Shown piece after piece: positions 52,010 through 64,000 of a stretch of 64,000 nt of DNA. The DNA comes from Sapria himalayana. Lineage: Eukaryota > Streptophyta > Magnoliopsida > Malpighiales > Rafflesiaceae. The notes under the pieces are model-generated. The model saw only the letters and a program-made list of their open reading frames with translations, had not been told where the DNA came from and made no database searches. Numbering within the stretch: the stretch's first letter is position 1; each line of letters begins with the position of its first letter. Both the position numbers and the translations under genes were made by a program. The stretch spans positions 62,001 through 126,000 of the forward strand of contig JAREIK010010268.1 of assembly GCA_029783825.1 (NCBI GenBank). The letters are read 5' to 3'.

Positions 52010-55000
52010 ATTCTTTCTATCAATCAATCTATCTATATGTCTATAAAATTGTCTATCAATCTATCTGACTATAAATTTATCGATCAATCTGTCTATCCAT
52101 TTGTATATCTATCAATTTATCTATCTATCATTTTTACTATCAATAAATCAATCTTTCTGTCTATATATATATCTCACTATTTAACTTTCTTTCTTTTTTT
52201 TGTAAATCTATCTTCCTATCTATTTGTCTCTCTGTATATCTATCATTCAATCTTCTTATTAGTCTATCTTTCTGTCAAGTTGTTTATATATCTATCTATT
52301 TGTCTATATATCTTTGTATATATCTCTAGATCTATATGGCTATCTATCTATGTATCTATCTATCTATCTTTCTATCTATGTATCTATCTTTTTATATGTC
52401 TATCTATATATCTACGAATCAATCTATTTATCTATCTATAAATGTATCTCTTTATCTAGCTAGCTATCTATCTATCTATCTCTCTATCTATATTTATATC
52501 TATTTATATATCTATCTATCTTTATTTCTTTGTTCATTCACTCAATCAATCATTTAATCTACCTATCAATCTCTATATCAATATGTTGTTTAACCTGTCG
52601 AACAATATTTCTATCTATCTATCAAACAATATGACTATCTTTCTGTCTTTAAATCAGTATATATATCTATCTATTAGTCTGTTTGTCTATATATTATATA
52701 TCAATCTATCTATCTCTCTAACTATTTAGCTATCTATTTCTCTATCTATGTATCTATTTATTTATCTTTCTATTTTTATATCAAGTTGTCTATCTATATA
52801 TCTGTCAATTTGTTTATTAATCTATCTTTCATTATAACTATATCAATCTTTTTATACATCTGTCTATGTATATATCTATCAATCTATCAATCTTTCTTTT
52901 TATAAAAGAATCAATCTATCTATCTATCAATCTTTCTTTCTTTATTTTTGTTTCTCTTTCTGTCTATCTATTTATTTCTCTATTGGTATATATATTTGTC
53001 AGTGTTTCTATATGTCTATTAATATGTCTATTTCTCAATCAATCAATCAATCAATCTATCTATCTATATGTCTAACTATCTAATTGTTTATCTATTAATA
53101 TATCTATCTAAATGTCTATCTATCAATGTATCTATCTATATATTAAACAATTGATATCTATCTATATATCTATATATCTATCTATCTATCTAGATGTCAA
53201 TGTATCTATCTGTCAATCAATCAATTTATCTATCTATCCATCTTTCTATCATTATATTTATCTATCAATCAATCTTTCTTTCTTTATTTCAATCGATCTA
53301 TCTATCTTTCTATAAATATATATGTCTATTAATTTGTATATGAATCTGTATTATAACCTGTCTATAACTATTTCTATCAATAATTCTATATATCTAACTA
53401 TCTATCTATCTATTTGAGTATCAATATTAATTAATATGTCTATTTATATATGTATGTATTTGTCTTTTTATCTATGTATCTATTTGTCTAGCTATCTATC
53501 TATGTATTTGTTTATCTATTTATTTATCTATATATCTATTAATCTAATTGTATTTCTATCTATCAATCTATCTATTTATCTATATATTTATTTATCTATC
53601 TATTTATCTATCTATTTATCTATCTATTTATCTTTTTATCTATCTATCTATAAATCAATCAATCAATCAATTAATCAATCTACATTTCAAATTGTCTAAT
53701 AAAATTTCTATAAATCTCGTTAACAATCTATCTATCTATTTGACTATATATATATATATATATATCTATCTTTTTTATCATTCTAAATATCTATCTATGT
53801 ATCTTTCTAACTAATTATCTATCTATCTGTCTATCTGTCTATCTATCTATCTACTTTTCTATCTATCTATCTTTCTATATAGTTATCTATCAATATTTTT
53901 ATCTATCAATCTATCTTTCTATTTATTTACTTGTCTATCTATCTATTTATCGATTTATATATCGATTTATCTGTCTATCGATCTATCTATATATCAGTCT
54001 ATCTAATTGTTATCTATCTGTCAATGTATGTGTCTATCTATTATTATATCTATATGTCTATATATATATATATATATCTATTATTTGTTTATCTTCAATC
54101 TATCTATCCAATTATTTATCTGTCTGATAATCTATCAATATTGAAATTAATTTATCTATCTGTCTGTCTATTTATTAATAAAACAAACTATATGTTTATC
54201 AAATTATTTATCAATGTCTGTTAATCTATCTATCAATCTTTCTACTTATATTTCAATCTATGTATCTATATATGAATTTATCTATCAATATATCCATTTA
54301 TAACTATATGTATTTGTCTTTTGATCTTCCTATATTTATATGTCTATCTATCTATTTATCTATCTATTTATCTATCTATCTACATAACTATCAATTAGTA
54401 TATATATCTATCCCTCTATCTCTCTATCTATCTTTGTATCTATCTACCTGTCTATCTATCTATATATCTATTTGACTATCTATTTGTTAATCTATGTGAC
54501 TATCTATCTATCTATTTGTATATCTATCTGTCTATATACCTATCTATCTATCTATTTGTCTATCAATTTATTATTTTCTCTATCTAATTGTGTATCTATA
54601 TATTGATTCATATATATATATATTTCAATTTATTTGTCTTTTATATCTTTCTATCTATCTGTATATTTATCGGTATCTCTATCTATCTATTTATATTTAT
54701 ATCTATCTATCTATATATCTATCTATCTATGTGTCTATATATCTATCAATCAATCTATTTGTCTATCTATTTATCTTTCTAGCTGTATAAAAATATATCT
54801 ATCTATTTATCTTTCTTTCTTTATATCTATTAATCTATCTATCTATATTACTATCTATCTATTTGTCTATCTATCTGTCTATCCATCTATCTATCTATAT
54901 GTCAATCTACCTATCTTTTATCAGTCTATCTATCTTCTATCTAACTTTTAATATATAAATTTGTATATCGATCTTTCTATCAATTTGATTAATTATCTAT

Positions 55001-56209
55001 CTATCGATCTATTCTTATATCAATCTATCTATCTATAAGTATATCAAATTGACTATCAATATTTCTATAAATAAGTATATCAATCTATCTATCATTCTTT
55101 CAATCAATCAATCAATCTGTCTATAAAACTATGTCTGTCCATCTATCTATCTAACTGTCTATCTATCTGGTTGTCTATCAATTTGTCTGTTTGTATATCT
55201 ATCTATCTTATTGTCTGTCTATTTGTCTATCTTGCTATATGTCTATCTATTTATGTATATATTTTTCTATCAATCAATCAATCAATCTTTCTATCTATTT
55301 ATCTATCTATATATCTATCTTCTATCTAAATATGTATTTGTATATCTATCTTTCTCTCTATCTATCTATCTTTCATTTTATCAATTAATCAATCTATCTA
55401 TCTATAAATTTGTCTATTAACCTACATTTAAATATTTCTTTTAATTTGGTTATCAATATTTCTTTCAAACTTACTATCTATGTGTATATATATATGTCTA
55501 ACTATCTATCTTTCTATGTGTCTTTCTATTTGTCTTTTTATCTATCTATCTATTTATCTATCTATCTTTCTATTTATCTATCTATCTATTTATCTATTTA
55601 TCTAACTATCTTTATATCAATCTATCTATATATATAGCTTTCAATTTTTTTATAAATCTATTAATCTATCTATCCAATAGTCTATATATCTATCAATTTG
55701 TCTTTCTTTCTATCAACCAATCAATCTATCAATCTATCAATCTATATATCATTCTTTGTGTCTGTCTATCTATCAATCTATCTAATTATTTGTTTGTCTG
55801 TATATCTATATGTCACTCTTTATGACTATCTATATGACTATCTATATGTCTATCTATCTAACTATTTGTGTTTATATATATTTATTTATCTATCTATTTA
55901 TCTATTTATTTATCATCTATATGTCTATCTATCTAAGTATCTATCTATCATTCAATCTATCAATCAATCAAACTATCTTATTATCTATCTATCTATTTAT
56001 CTATTTATAAATCTAAATGTCTGTCTATCTGTCTATCTATATTTATATTTTTCTATCTATCTATCTATCTCTCTAATAATCAATCTATCTAGCTATTTAT
56101 CAACCAGTCTATTAATCTATATATCAATCTATCAATAAATCTGTCTGTAAATATTTCTATCATTCTTTCTATTTATCTATCAATCTATCTGTGTATCAAT
56201 ATATCTATC

Positions 56210-56247
<38 letters not shown>

Positions 56248-57874
56248 GTTTTTGCCTTTTTATATAGGTATCAATTTTTCTATCTATATATCTATCTATT
56301 TATCTTTCTATCAATATGTCTATCTATCTATTTATCTATCTACCAAACTATGTATCCATCTGTCTATCTATCTGTTAACATTTCTGTCTAACTATAAAAC
56401 AATTTATGTGTCCATATATATATATATATATCTTTATATATATATATATATCTTTATATTCCAATCTATTTGCCTATCGAATTGTTTATCTATCTATCTA
56501 TCTATCTTCTTATATATATATCTATCTATCTATATATCTATAATCTATAAATATATCTAACTATCTTATATCTATCTATATTTCTTTCTATATATCTATT
56601 TGTCTATCTAACTATATATCTATCCATCTTTCTATCTATCTATATCTATTTATATCTAACAATTTGTATATCTATCAGCCTATCTATATGTCTATCTATC
56701 TATCTATTTATCTATCTTTCTATCTGTATATCTATGTATCTATGTATCTTTCTATCAGTTTTACTATATATCTATCTATCTGTCTATCTATCAATATATT
56801 TATTAGTCTATATATATATATATATATCTATCTATCTATATTTTAATCTGTGTATCTGTTTGTCCATTTATCTATTTATCGATCTATCTATATTTATTTC
56901 TATCAATCAATCGATCTATTTTTCTATCTATCTATCTATCTATTTGTTTATCTATTTTTATATATGTATATCTAGCTGTTAGTATTTCTGTCTATCTATA
57001 TATATGTCTATTAGTCTATCTATCTATCTATCTATTTATCTATCTACTTATTTGCTTTTCTATCTATTTATCTATTGATTAAATTATGCATCTATCTATA
57101 TATATGTCTATATTTCTCAATATCTATCTGTTTGTCTGTCTATCTATCTATTTATCTATCTGTCTATCTATCTATCTAGCCATATATCTATTTGTCTATC
57201 TATCTCTTTATAAATTTGCATATCTATATGTCAATATATGTTTCTTTTATATGTCTATCTATCAATCTATATATTTGTCTATGTATCACTGTATATATCT
57301 ATTTGTTTATATGTCTATCTATATTTCTATAAATATGACTATCTATCTATCTATATTTCTATTTCTTTATTTGTCTATCTATCTATCTATCTAACTATAT
57401 TTCTATCTATCTGTCTATCTATCTATCTATTTATCTTTTTTTCTTTCTGTCTAAGTATGTATCTATCTATTTGTCTATCTATTTATCTATCTATATATCT
57501 GTATATATTTCCATCTATCTATCTATCTATCTATCTGCCTGTCTATCATTCTGTATAACTATATGTCTTTCAATCTGTATATCAATATATCTATCAATTT
57601 TCTATTAATCTATCTAAAAATATGTCTATTCAATAGTCTATATTTCTATATATCAAATTTTTATTTTTTTTCTATCAATCAATCAATATGTCTGTCTATC
57701 TATTTGTTTATCTATATATCTCTTTGTTAGTCTATCTATTTATCTATTTATCTTTCTATCTATCTATATATCCATTTATCTATTTGAATGTTTGTCTATC
57801 AATTTATCTATTTATTCATCTATCTATCTATATATTTGTTTATCTATCTATCTATCTAACTATGTGTATATCTA

Positions 57875-57907
<33 letters not shown>

Positions 57908-58142
57908 ATGTCTATCATCCTGTCTATATATCTATTTGTCTATATATTTATCTATCTTTATATCAGTCTATCTATTAGTCTATCTATCTATCTACCTAGC
58001 TATATATCAAACTATCTGTCTATCTGAACTATGTATCTCTCTATTTGTCAATCTATCTATCTATCTACTTAACTATCTTTGTATCTGTCTAGCTGTAAAT
58101 CTATTTGTCTATCTATATATTTTTCTATCTAAACACTTTCTA
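51629..58142 (+). repeat. Degenerate (TATC)n array, block 3a
   Basis: Starts through an (AT)n run (51632-51648) directly after the transposase N-terminal remnant and continues for about 6.5 kb. Variants and embedded AT runs are like block 1. Long + frames are repeat artefacts. It ends at the CACTA terminus remnant at 58143. Confidence 0.97.
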
Positions 58143-58205
58143 TTTAGCTAGGGATTGATCCCTAGCTAAATTTCCCAAGCTAAATCAATATTTTCTTATT
58201 CTGAG
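58143..58205 (-). repeat. CACTA right terminus remnant inside the TATC array
   Basis: TTTAGCTAGGGATTGATCCC followed by TAGCTAAATTTCCCAAGC and TCAATATTTTCTTATTCTGAG. Reverse-complemented, this ends AAGAAAATATTGATTTAGC ... TAGCTAGGGATCAATCCC, matching the termini at 3089 and 16856 after a degraded CACTACAAG. The interior side faces left. TATC repeats flank it on both sides. Confidence 0.75.
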
Positions 58206-60500
58206 CTCTCTATTAATCTGTCTATTAATCTTTCTATCAATTTGTCTATCAATATATCTAACATTCTTTCTATCTTAGTATCTATTTAACTAACTATCTT
58301 TCAATCTATATATAGGTCTTTCAATCTATCTTTCTATGTGTTTATGTATTTATCTATCTATCTATATATCTCTGTATCTATCTATATGTCTATCTTTATA
58401 TCTATCTATTTTTCTATCTTCCTATCTATCTATCTTTCATCTATCTATTTTTCTATCTTCCTATCTATCTATCTTTCATCTATCTATATATCTTTCAATC
58501 TATCTATTTGTCTAATTGTCTATTTATCTTTCTGTCAGTCTATTTATAGTTTGTCTATAAGTCTATATATCTATCTATCTATCTATATATCTATCTATTA
58601 ATATATCAATTTATCAAGTTTGCTATATGTGTATATTTCTATTAGTTTATCTATCTATCTATCTATCTATATATCTATCTATATATCTCTATATCTTTAT
58701 TTATCTATTAGCCTATCACCCTAAGTATCTCTATCAATTGGCTATATCTCTATCTGTCTATCTATCTGGCTATCTATCTGTCTATCAATCAACCTATCTA
58801 TCTATTTGTCTATCTTTCTACACACATATATATATAATTATATCTATATGGCTATCAATCTGTCTATCTATCTGTCTATCTATATGTCTATCAATCACTT
58901 AATCTATCTTTCTATTTTTATACCTATATGTCTATTTGTCTGTCTATATATTTGTCTATCTATATGTCAATCTATCTGTCTATATATCTTATATCTATCT
59001 CTATATCTATCTATCTACCTATATGTGTGTGTGTGTGTCTATCTATCTATCTGTCTCTTTATATATCTATATTTATATTATTATGTCTATCTGTTTATCT
59101 GTCTATCTTTCACTATTTCTATTTTTCTTAATTGTCTATTTGTCTATCTATGTATCTATAAATCTATCTTCCTATCTGTCTATCTATCTATCTATGAATA
59201 TATATATATATATATATCTATATATATCTATATGTCTACATATCTATCTATCTATCAATATATTTTAGTATCTAGTTATCTATTTATCTGTCTAATTATT
59301 ATTATAATATTTATCTGTCTTTCTAATTGTCAATCTTTCTATCTACCTATATATCTATCTATCTATCTATTTGTCTAAATATTTATCTATCTATATATCT
59401 AAATATATGTTTATCTTTTTGGCAAACTCTCAATCTATCTATATAATTTCTTATCTATCTATCAATCTATCTATTTATCTATCTATCTATCTATCAATTA
59501 ATCTGTTTATCTAACTTTCTATCGATCTACCTATCTATATATCTATATATCTATCTATCTTTCTATGTTTCTTTCTCTCTATCTATCTATCTATTTAATA
59601 ATATATTTAACTGCTTATCTATTTAATTATGTATGTATCTATCTATCATTCTATATAGATATTTATCTATCTATCTATTAATCTATCAATCTCTCTATCT
59701 ACCTATCTGTTTATTTATCTATCTATCTAACTATATAACTGTCTAACTATCTATCTTTATATCAATCTATTTATCTATTTATCTATCTATGTATCTATCT
59801 ATCTATCTCTAAATCTATCTATCTATCTTTTTCTATATCTATCTTTATATATATTGAACAAACTATCAATCTATATGTCTATCTGTAAATAAGTCTATAT
59901 GCCTATCTATCTATTTTCCTATCTGTAAATAAGTATATATGCCTATCTATCTATTTGCTTATCCATTTATCTTGCTATGTGACTATCTGTCAATATGTCT
60001 AACTATCTATTTTTCTTTTAGCCTATATTCCTATTTATCTATGTATCTATCTATCTATCTATCGATATATCTATCAATCTATGTATATATATTACTATCT
60101 ATCTATCTATCTATATATATTACTATCTATCTATCTATTTATTTATATGTCTATCTATCTATTTATCTATTATGTGTTTATGTGTCTATCTATCTATTTA
60201 TCTTTCTTTATTTCTATTTATCCAATTATCTATCTAATGATGTGTCTATCTATTTATCAATCTATCTTTCCATCTATCTATCTATCTATATATCTATGTA
60301 TATATCTATATATCTAACTATATATATATATATAACTTTTTTATTTGTCTATATGACTATCTATATATCTATCTATATATATTTGTATTATTATGTATAT
60401 TTGTTTCTTTATCTTTCTCACTCTCTTTGTATTTGTCTACTTGTCTATATGACTATCTATGTATCTTTAAATCTCTCTCTCTATATTTGTGTATCTTTAA

Positions 60501-60531
<31 letters not shown>

Positions 60532-60677
60532 CACATCTATTTATCTATATGTCTATATATTTCTATATCTTTATATCTATTTGATTATCTATAGCTTTAT
60601 CTATCTAATTATATATTTGTCTATCTATCTATATTTCTATTAATGTATCTTTCTATCTGGCTATCTATCTATCTATC

Positions 60678-60711
<34 letters not shown>

Positions 60712-61260
60712 TATCTATCTATCTCTCTATCAATATACATATTTATCTATTTACTAATCTATTTATTTATCAATCAATCTATATATAAATCAACTGTTTT
60801 TCAATATATCTATATAACTATATATCTATCTATCTATTTGTCTGTCTATATAACTATCTATCTATTTTTCTAAGTCTAAGTAACTATCTATCTGTATATC
60901 TTTTTATTTATCTAAATGTTTATCTATTTATCTATTTATCTATTTATCTGTCTATTATCTCTCTATCTTTCTCTTTATTTTTCTATATATTTATTTGTCT
61001 ATTTGTATATATATATCTATCTATCTCTTTATCATTCAATCTGTCAATTTTTGTATCCGTCAATCAATCAATTATTCTATCTATCTGTAAATTTATTTAT
61101 CTGCATATCTCTCTCTCTATCTATTTGTATATCTATATATCTATTGAGATGTCTATCTTTCTAGTTTTTTATTAGTTTATCACTCTAACTATTTATCTAT
61201 CAATTTTGCTATAAATCTATCTGGCTATATATATATATATATATCTATCTATCTATCTGT

Positions 61261-61313
<53 letters not shown>

Positions 61314-61816
61314 TATCTATCTATGAATATTAGTCTATCTCTCGATTTTGATATTTATCTATTTTACTATCTATCTATCAATCAATCTCTTTATTTTCCT
61401 ATCTATATATCTCTCTATCTATTATTTGTCTATATCTATTTGAAAATATTTCTATATGTCTATAGATCTCTAGTATCTGATTTTATTTTTTCTATTAGTC
61501 TATCATTCAATCTGTATATATATATATATATATATCTATCTATCCATCAAATTATCAAAGTACTTATTTGTATATTTTCTTTTTTAAATATCTGTCATTC
61601 TATCTATCTATTTATTTATCTATCTATTTATCTGTGTATCAATCTATATCTATATCAGTCTATCTGTATTTCTATTATTATGTCTATCTTTTGTCTATCT
61701 TTCTATCATTCTTTTTGCCTAAATATCTGTGTATCAATCTATATCTATATCTGTCATTCTATTTGTCTATCTATCTATATGTATATCTATGTAAATGTAA
61801 ATATATACATACATAC

Positions 61817-61864
<48 letters not shown>

Positions 61865-64000
61865 ATTTATCTATCTATCTATTTATTTAGCTATCTATAT
61901 ATTTATCTATCTATCTATCTATCTCTCTATCTGCCTAATTGTTTATTTATCTATCAATCTTTCTTTCTTTCTATTTTTCAATATTTCTAACTCGTTATGT
62001 ATCTATATGTCTATCTATATATCTATCAAACAATCAATCAATCAATATGTTTATCTATTTATCTATATATTAGTCTATATATTTAATTATCTATCTATTT
62101 GTTTGTCTATCAATCTATATATCTAACTATCTATTTATATATCTCTTTATCTATCTATCTATCTATCTGTCTGGATATCTATCTATCTATCTTTATATTT
62201 ATTTATCTATCTTTATAAGTGTCTTTGTATTTATCTTTCTATCTATCTCTATAACTCTCTATCTATCAAACTATTTGTCTATCTATCATTCTATCAATTG
62301 ATTTATCTATATATATATATATATATATATATCTATCTATCTTTCTCTCTAACTTTCTGTCTATCTTTCTATCTTCCTATTTGTATATCTATCTATATTT
62401 CTAACTATTTATATTTTTGTCTATCTATCAATCTATATATCTATCTATCTCTATACCTATATATCTATCTGTCTATCTAGCTATATATCTGTCTATTTGT
62501 CTGTCTATTTGTGTATCTTTTTATATGTCTATCTATTTATCTTTCTAAGTGTCTATCTTTCTATGTATGTATGTATGTATCTATCTATCTATATGTCTAT
62601 TTGTCAATCAATCAATATATCTATTTGTCTCTCTGGTAATCTATCAATCTATCTATCTGTATATCAATATATATATATCCATCTATCTAACTATATAACT
62701 AACTAACTATCTATCTATCGATTTGTATATCTATCTATATGTGTATTAATTATCTATCTATCTATCTATATATCTATATATGTATCTGTCTATCTTTCTA
62801 TTTCTATATTTATCTATTTATCAATATATCTATCTAACTTTCTTTCTATCTGTATAGTTGTCAATCTATAAATATGTCTATGTGCATATATGTCTATCTA
62901 TCTATGTATCTAAATATCTATCTGTCGATTTTCCTATCCATCTATATGGATATTTGACTTTTTGTCTATATGAATAACTATCTATTTTTCTATCTACCTA
63001 TCTGCTTATCTATCTCTGTGCCTATCTATCTATTTGTTTATCTATTTATCTATCTATTTATATCTCTATCTATCTATCTACTATGTGTGTAAGTGTCTAT
63101 GTATTTATCTATTGATATATCTATCGATATATCTATCTATCTTTTTATCTATCTATCTGTCTATCTATATATCTATTAATGTATATATCTATTTATCTAC
63201 CTATTTGTTTATATATCTATCTATCTATATTTCTAGATAGATAGATATGTCTATCTGTTTGTCTGTTTATCTTTCTATATTTATATTTATATACTTGTCT
63301 ATATGTCTATCTATGTATCTATAAATCTATTTATCTATCTACCTATATGTATATCTATATGTCTATATATATATATATATATATATATCTATTTTTTTAT
63401 CTTTTTTTACACTCTCTATCTACCTAATTATCTATTTATCAATCTATCTATATTTTTATTTATGTATCTTTCTATCTCGCTATCTATCTATCTATCATTC
63501 TTTATTTCTAGCCATCTATCTATATGCCTATCTATCTATCTTTCCATGTGTCTAAGTATCTATCTATTTTTCAATATATCTTTTATCTATCGATATATCT
63601 ATCTATATATCTATCTCTCAATTTGTCTATCTATTATTCTCTCTATATTTCTATCTATCTCTCTATATTTCTATCTATCTATATAATCTATCTCTCTTTT
63701 TCTGTCTATCTGTCGATTTTTGTATCTATTTATCAATTTTTGTATTTATCTATCAATTTTTGTATCTATCTACTATCTATCTATCTTTCTATCTATTTAT
63801 CTATATATCTATCTATCAATATTTAAATTTTTATATTTGCCTATCTATCTTACTATCTATTTGTCTATCTATCTATCTACCTGTATATCTATATCTTTAG
63901 TTTTCTATTAGTATATCACTTTATCTATCTAGCTATCTATCAATTAGGATATTTATTTATTTGTCTATCTATCTATTTACCTATGTATCTATCTATCTGC
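58206..64000 (+). repeat. Degenerate (TATC)n array, block 3b (runs off window)
   Basis: About 5.8 kb of TATC repeat to the window edge. Includes a 39-bp duplication at 58402-58480, a 40-bp duplication at 59881-59960, a short (GT)n run at 59024-59037 and (AT)n runs, the longest at 61265-61310. No gene. Confidence 0.97.
61265..61310. repeat. (AT)n microsatellite
   Basis: About 46 bases of alternating A/T within the TATC array. Confidence 0.95.

Noticed and set aside
51626..63911. Long + strand open frames in the right-hand TATC blocks
   Set aside because: Same repeat-derived peptide pattern. No start context, no conservation and no non-repetitive part.
5130..64000. CRISPR-like array or other spaced-repeat system
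   Set aside because: The repeats are contiguous tetramers without unique spacers of constant length, in a plant transposon context.
1..64000. tRNA or rRNA genes
   Set aside because: I saw no cloverleaf-like conserved boxes or rRNA core sequences by eye. A covariance-model scan was not possible here.

Overview
The window looks like intergenic heterochromatin from the nuclear genome of a flowering plant. It is very AT-rich, has no intact host gene, and holds decayed plant transposons: CACTA (En/Spm-type), hAT (BED-finger type) and Ty1/copia. I cannot name the species. By coordinates, about 36.8 kb of the 64 kb (roughly 57%) is one degenerate tetranucleotide repeat, read as TATC on the + strand at 5.1-12.8 kb and 51.6-64 kb and as GATA at 17.4-45.6 kb. 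The many long open frames in these blocks, encoding Tyr-Leu-Ser-Ile repeats, are artefacts of a repeat with no stop codon on its TATC strand, so I do not list them as genes.

Layout. 1-2280: tail of a minus-strand CACTA element (second-gene first exon, DUF4216 end of the transposase gene) and a tandem AT-rich repeat of about 540 bp. 2281-3088: unidentified, mildly GC-richer segment. 3089-5129: a CACTA terminus with subterminal repeats, then featureless AT-rich DNA. 5130-12822: TATC array. 12823-16855: a short unidentified frame, a second and inverted copy of the ~540-bp repeat, and a plus-strand TNP2-type transposase pseudogene cut off by another CACTA terminus (16856-17380). 17381-45610: GATA array interrupted by three insertions: a ~5.06-kb CACTACAAC-type element holding captured exons and a copia remnant (17971-23030), and two inverted hAT elements of one family (32145-34950 and 38336-41868). 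45611-51628: minus-strand CACTA element with TNP2/DUF4218/DUF4216 gene and Transposase_24-like second gene, all decayed. 51629-64000: TATC array with one 63-bp CACTA terminus remnant at 58143-58205.

How it fits together. The three insertions at 17.97, 32.1 and 38.3 kb have the same repeat polarity on both sides, as expected for transposons that jumped into an existing array. The two transposase-bearing CACTA islands (12.8-17.4 kb and 45.6-51.6 kb) instead lie where repeat polarity flips. In both, the tetranucleotide block upstream of the transposase gene ends near a CACTA terminus (3089 for the left, 58205 for the right). The most interesting reading is a CACTA lineage carrying multi-kilobase tetranucleotide arrays between its 5' end and its transposase gene. 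Later rearrangement or misassembly at the junctions is the main alternative. No gene here looks functional.
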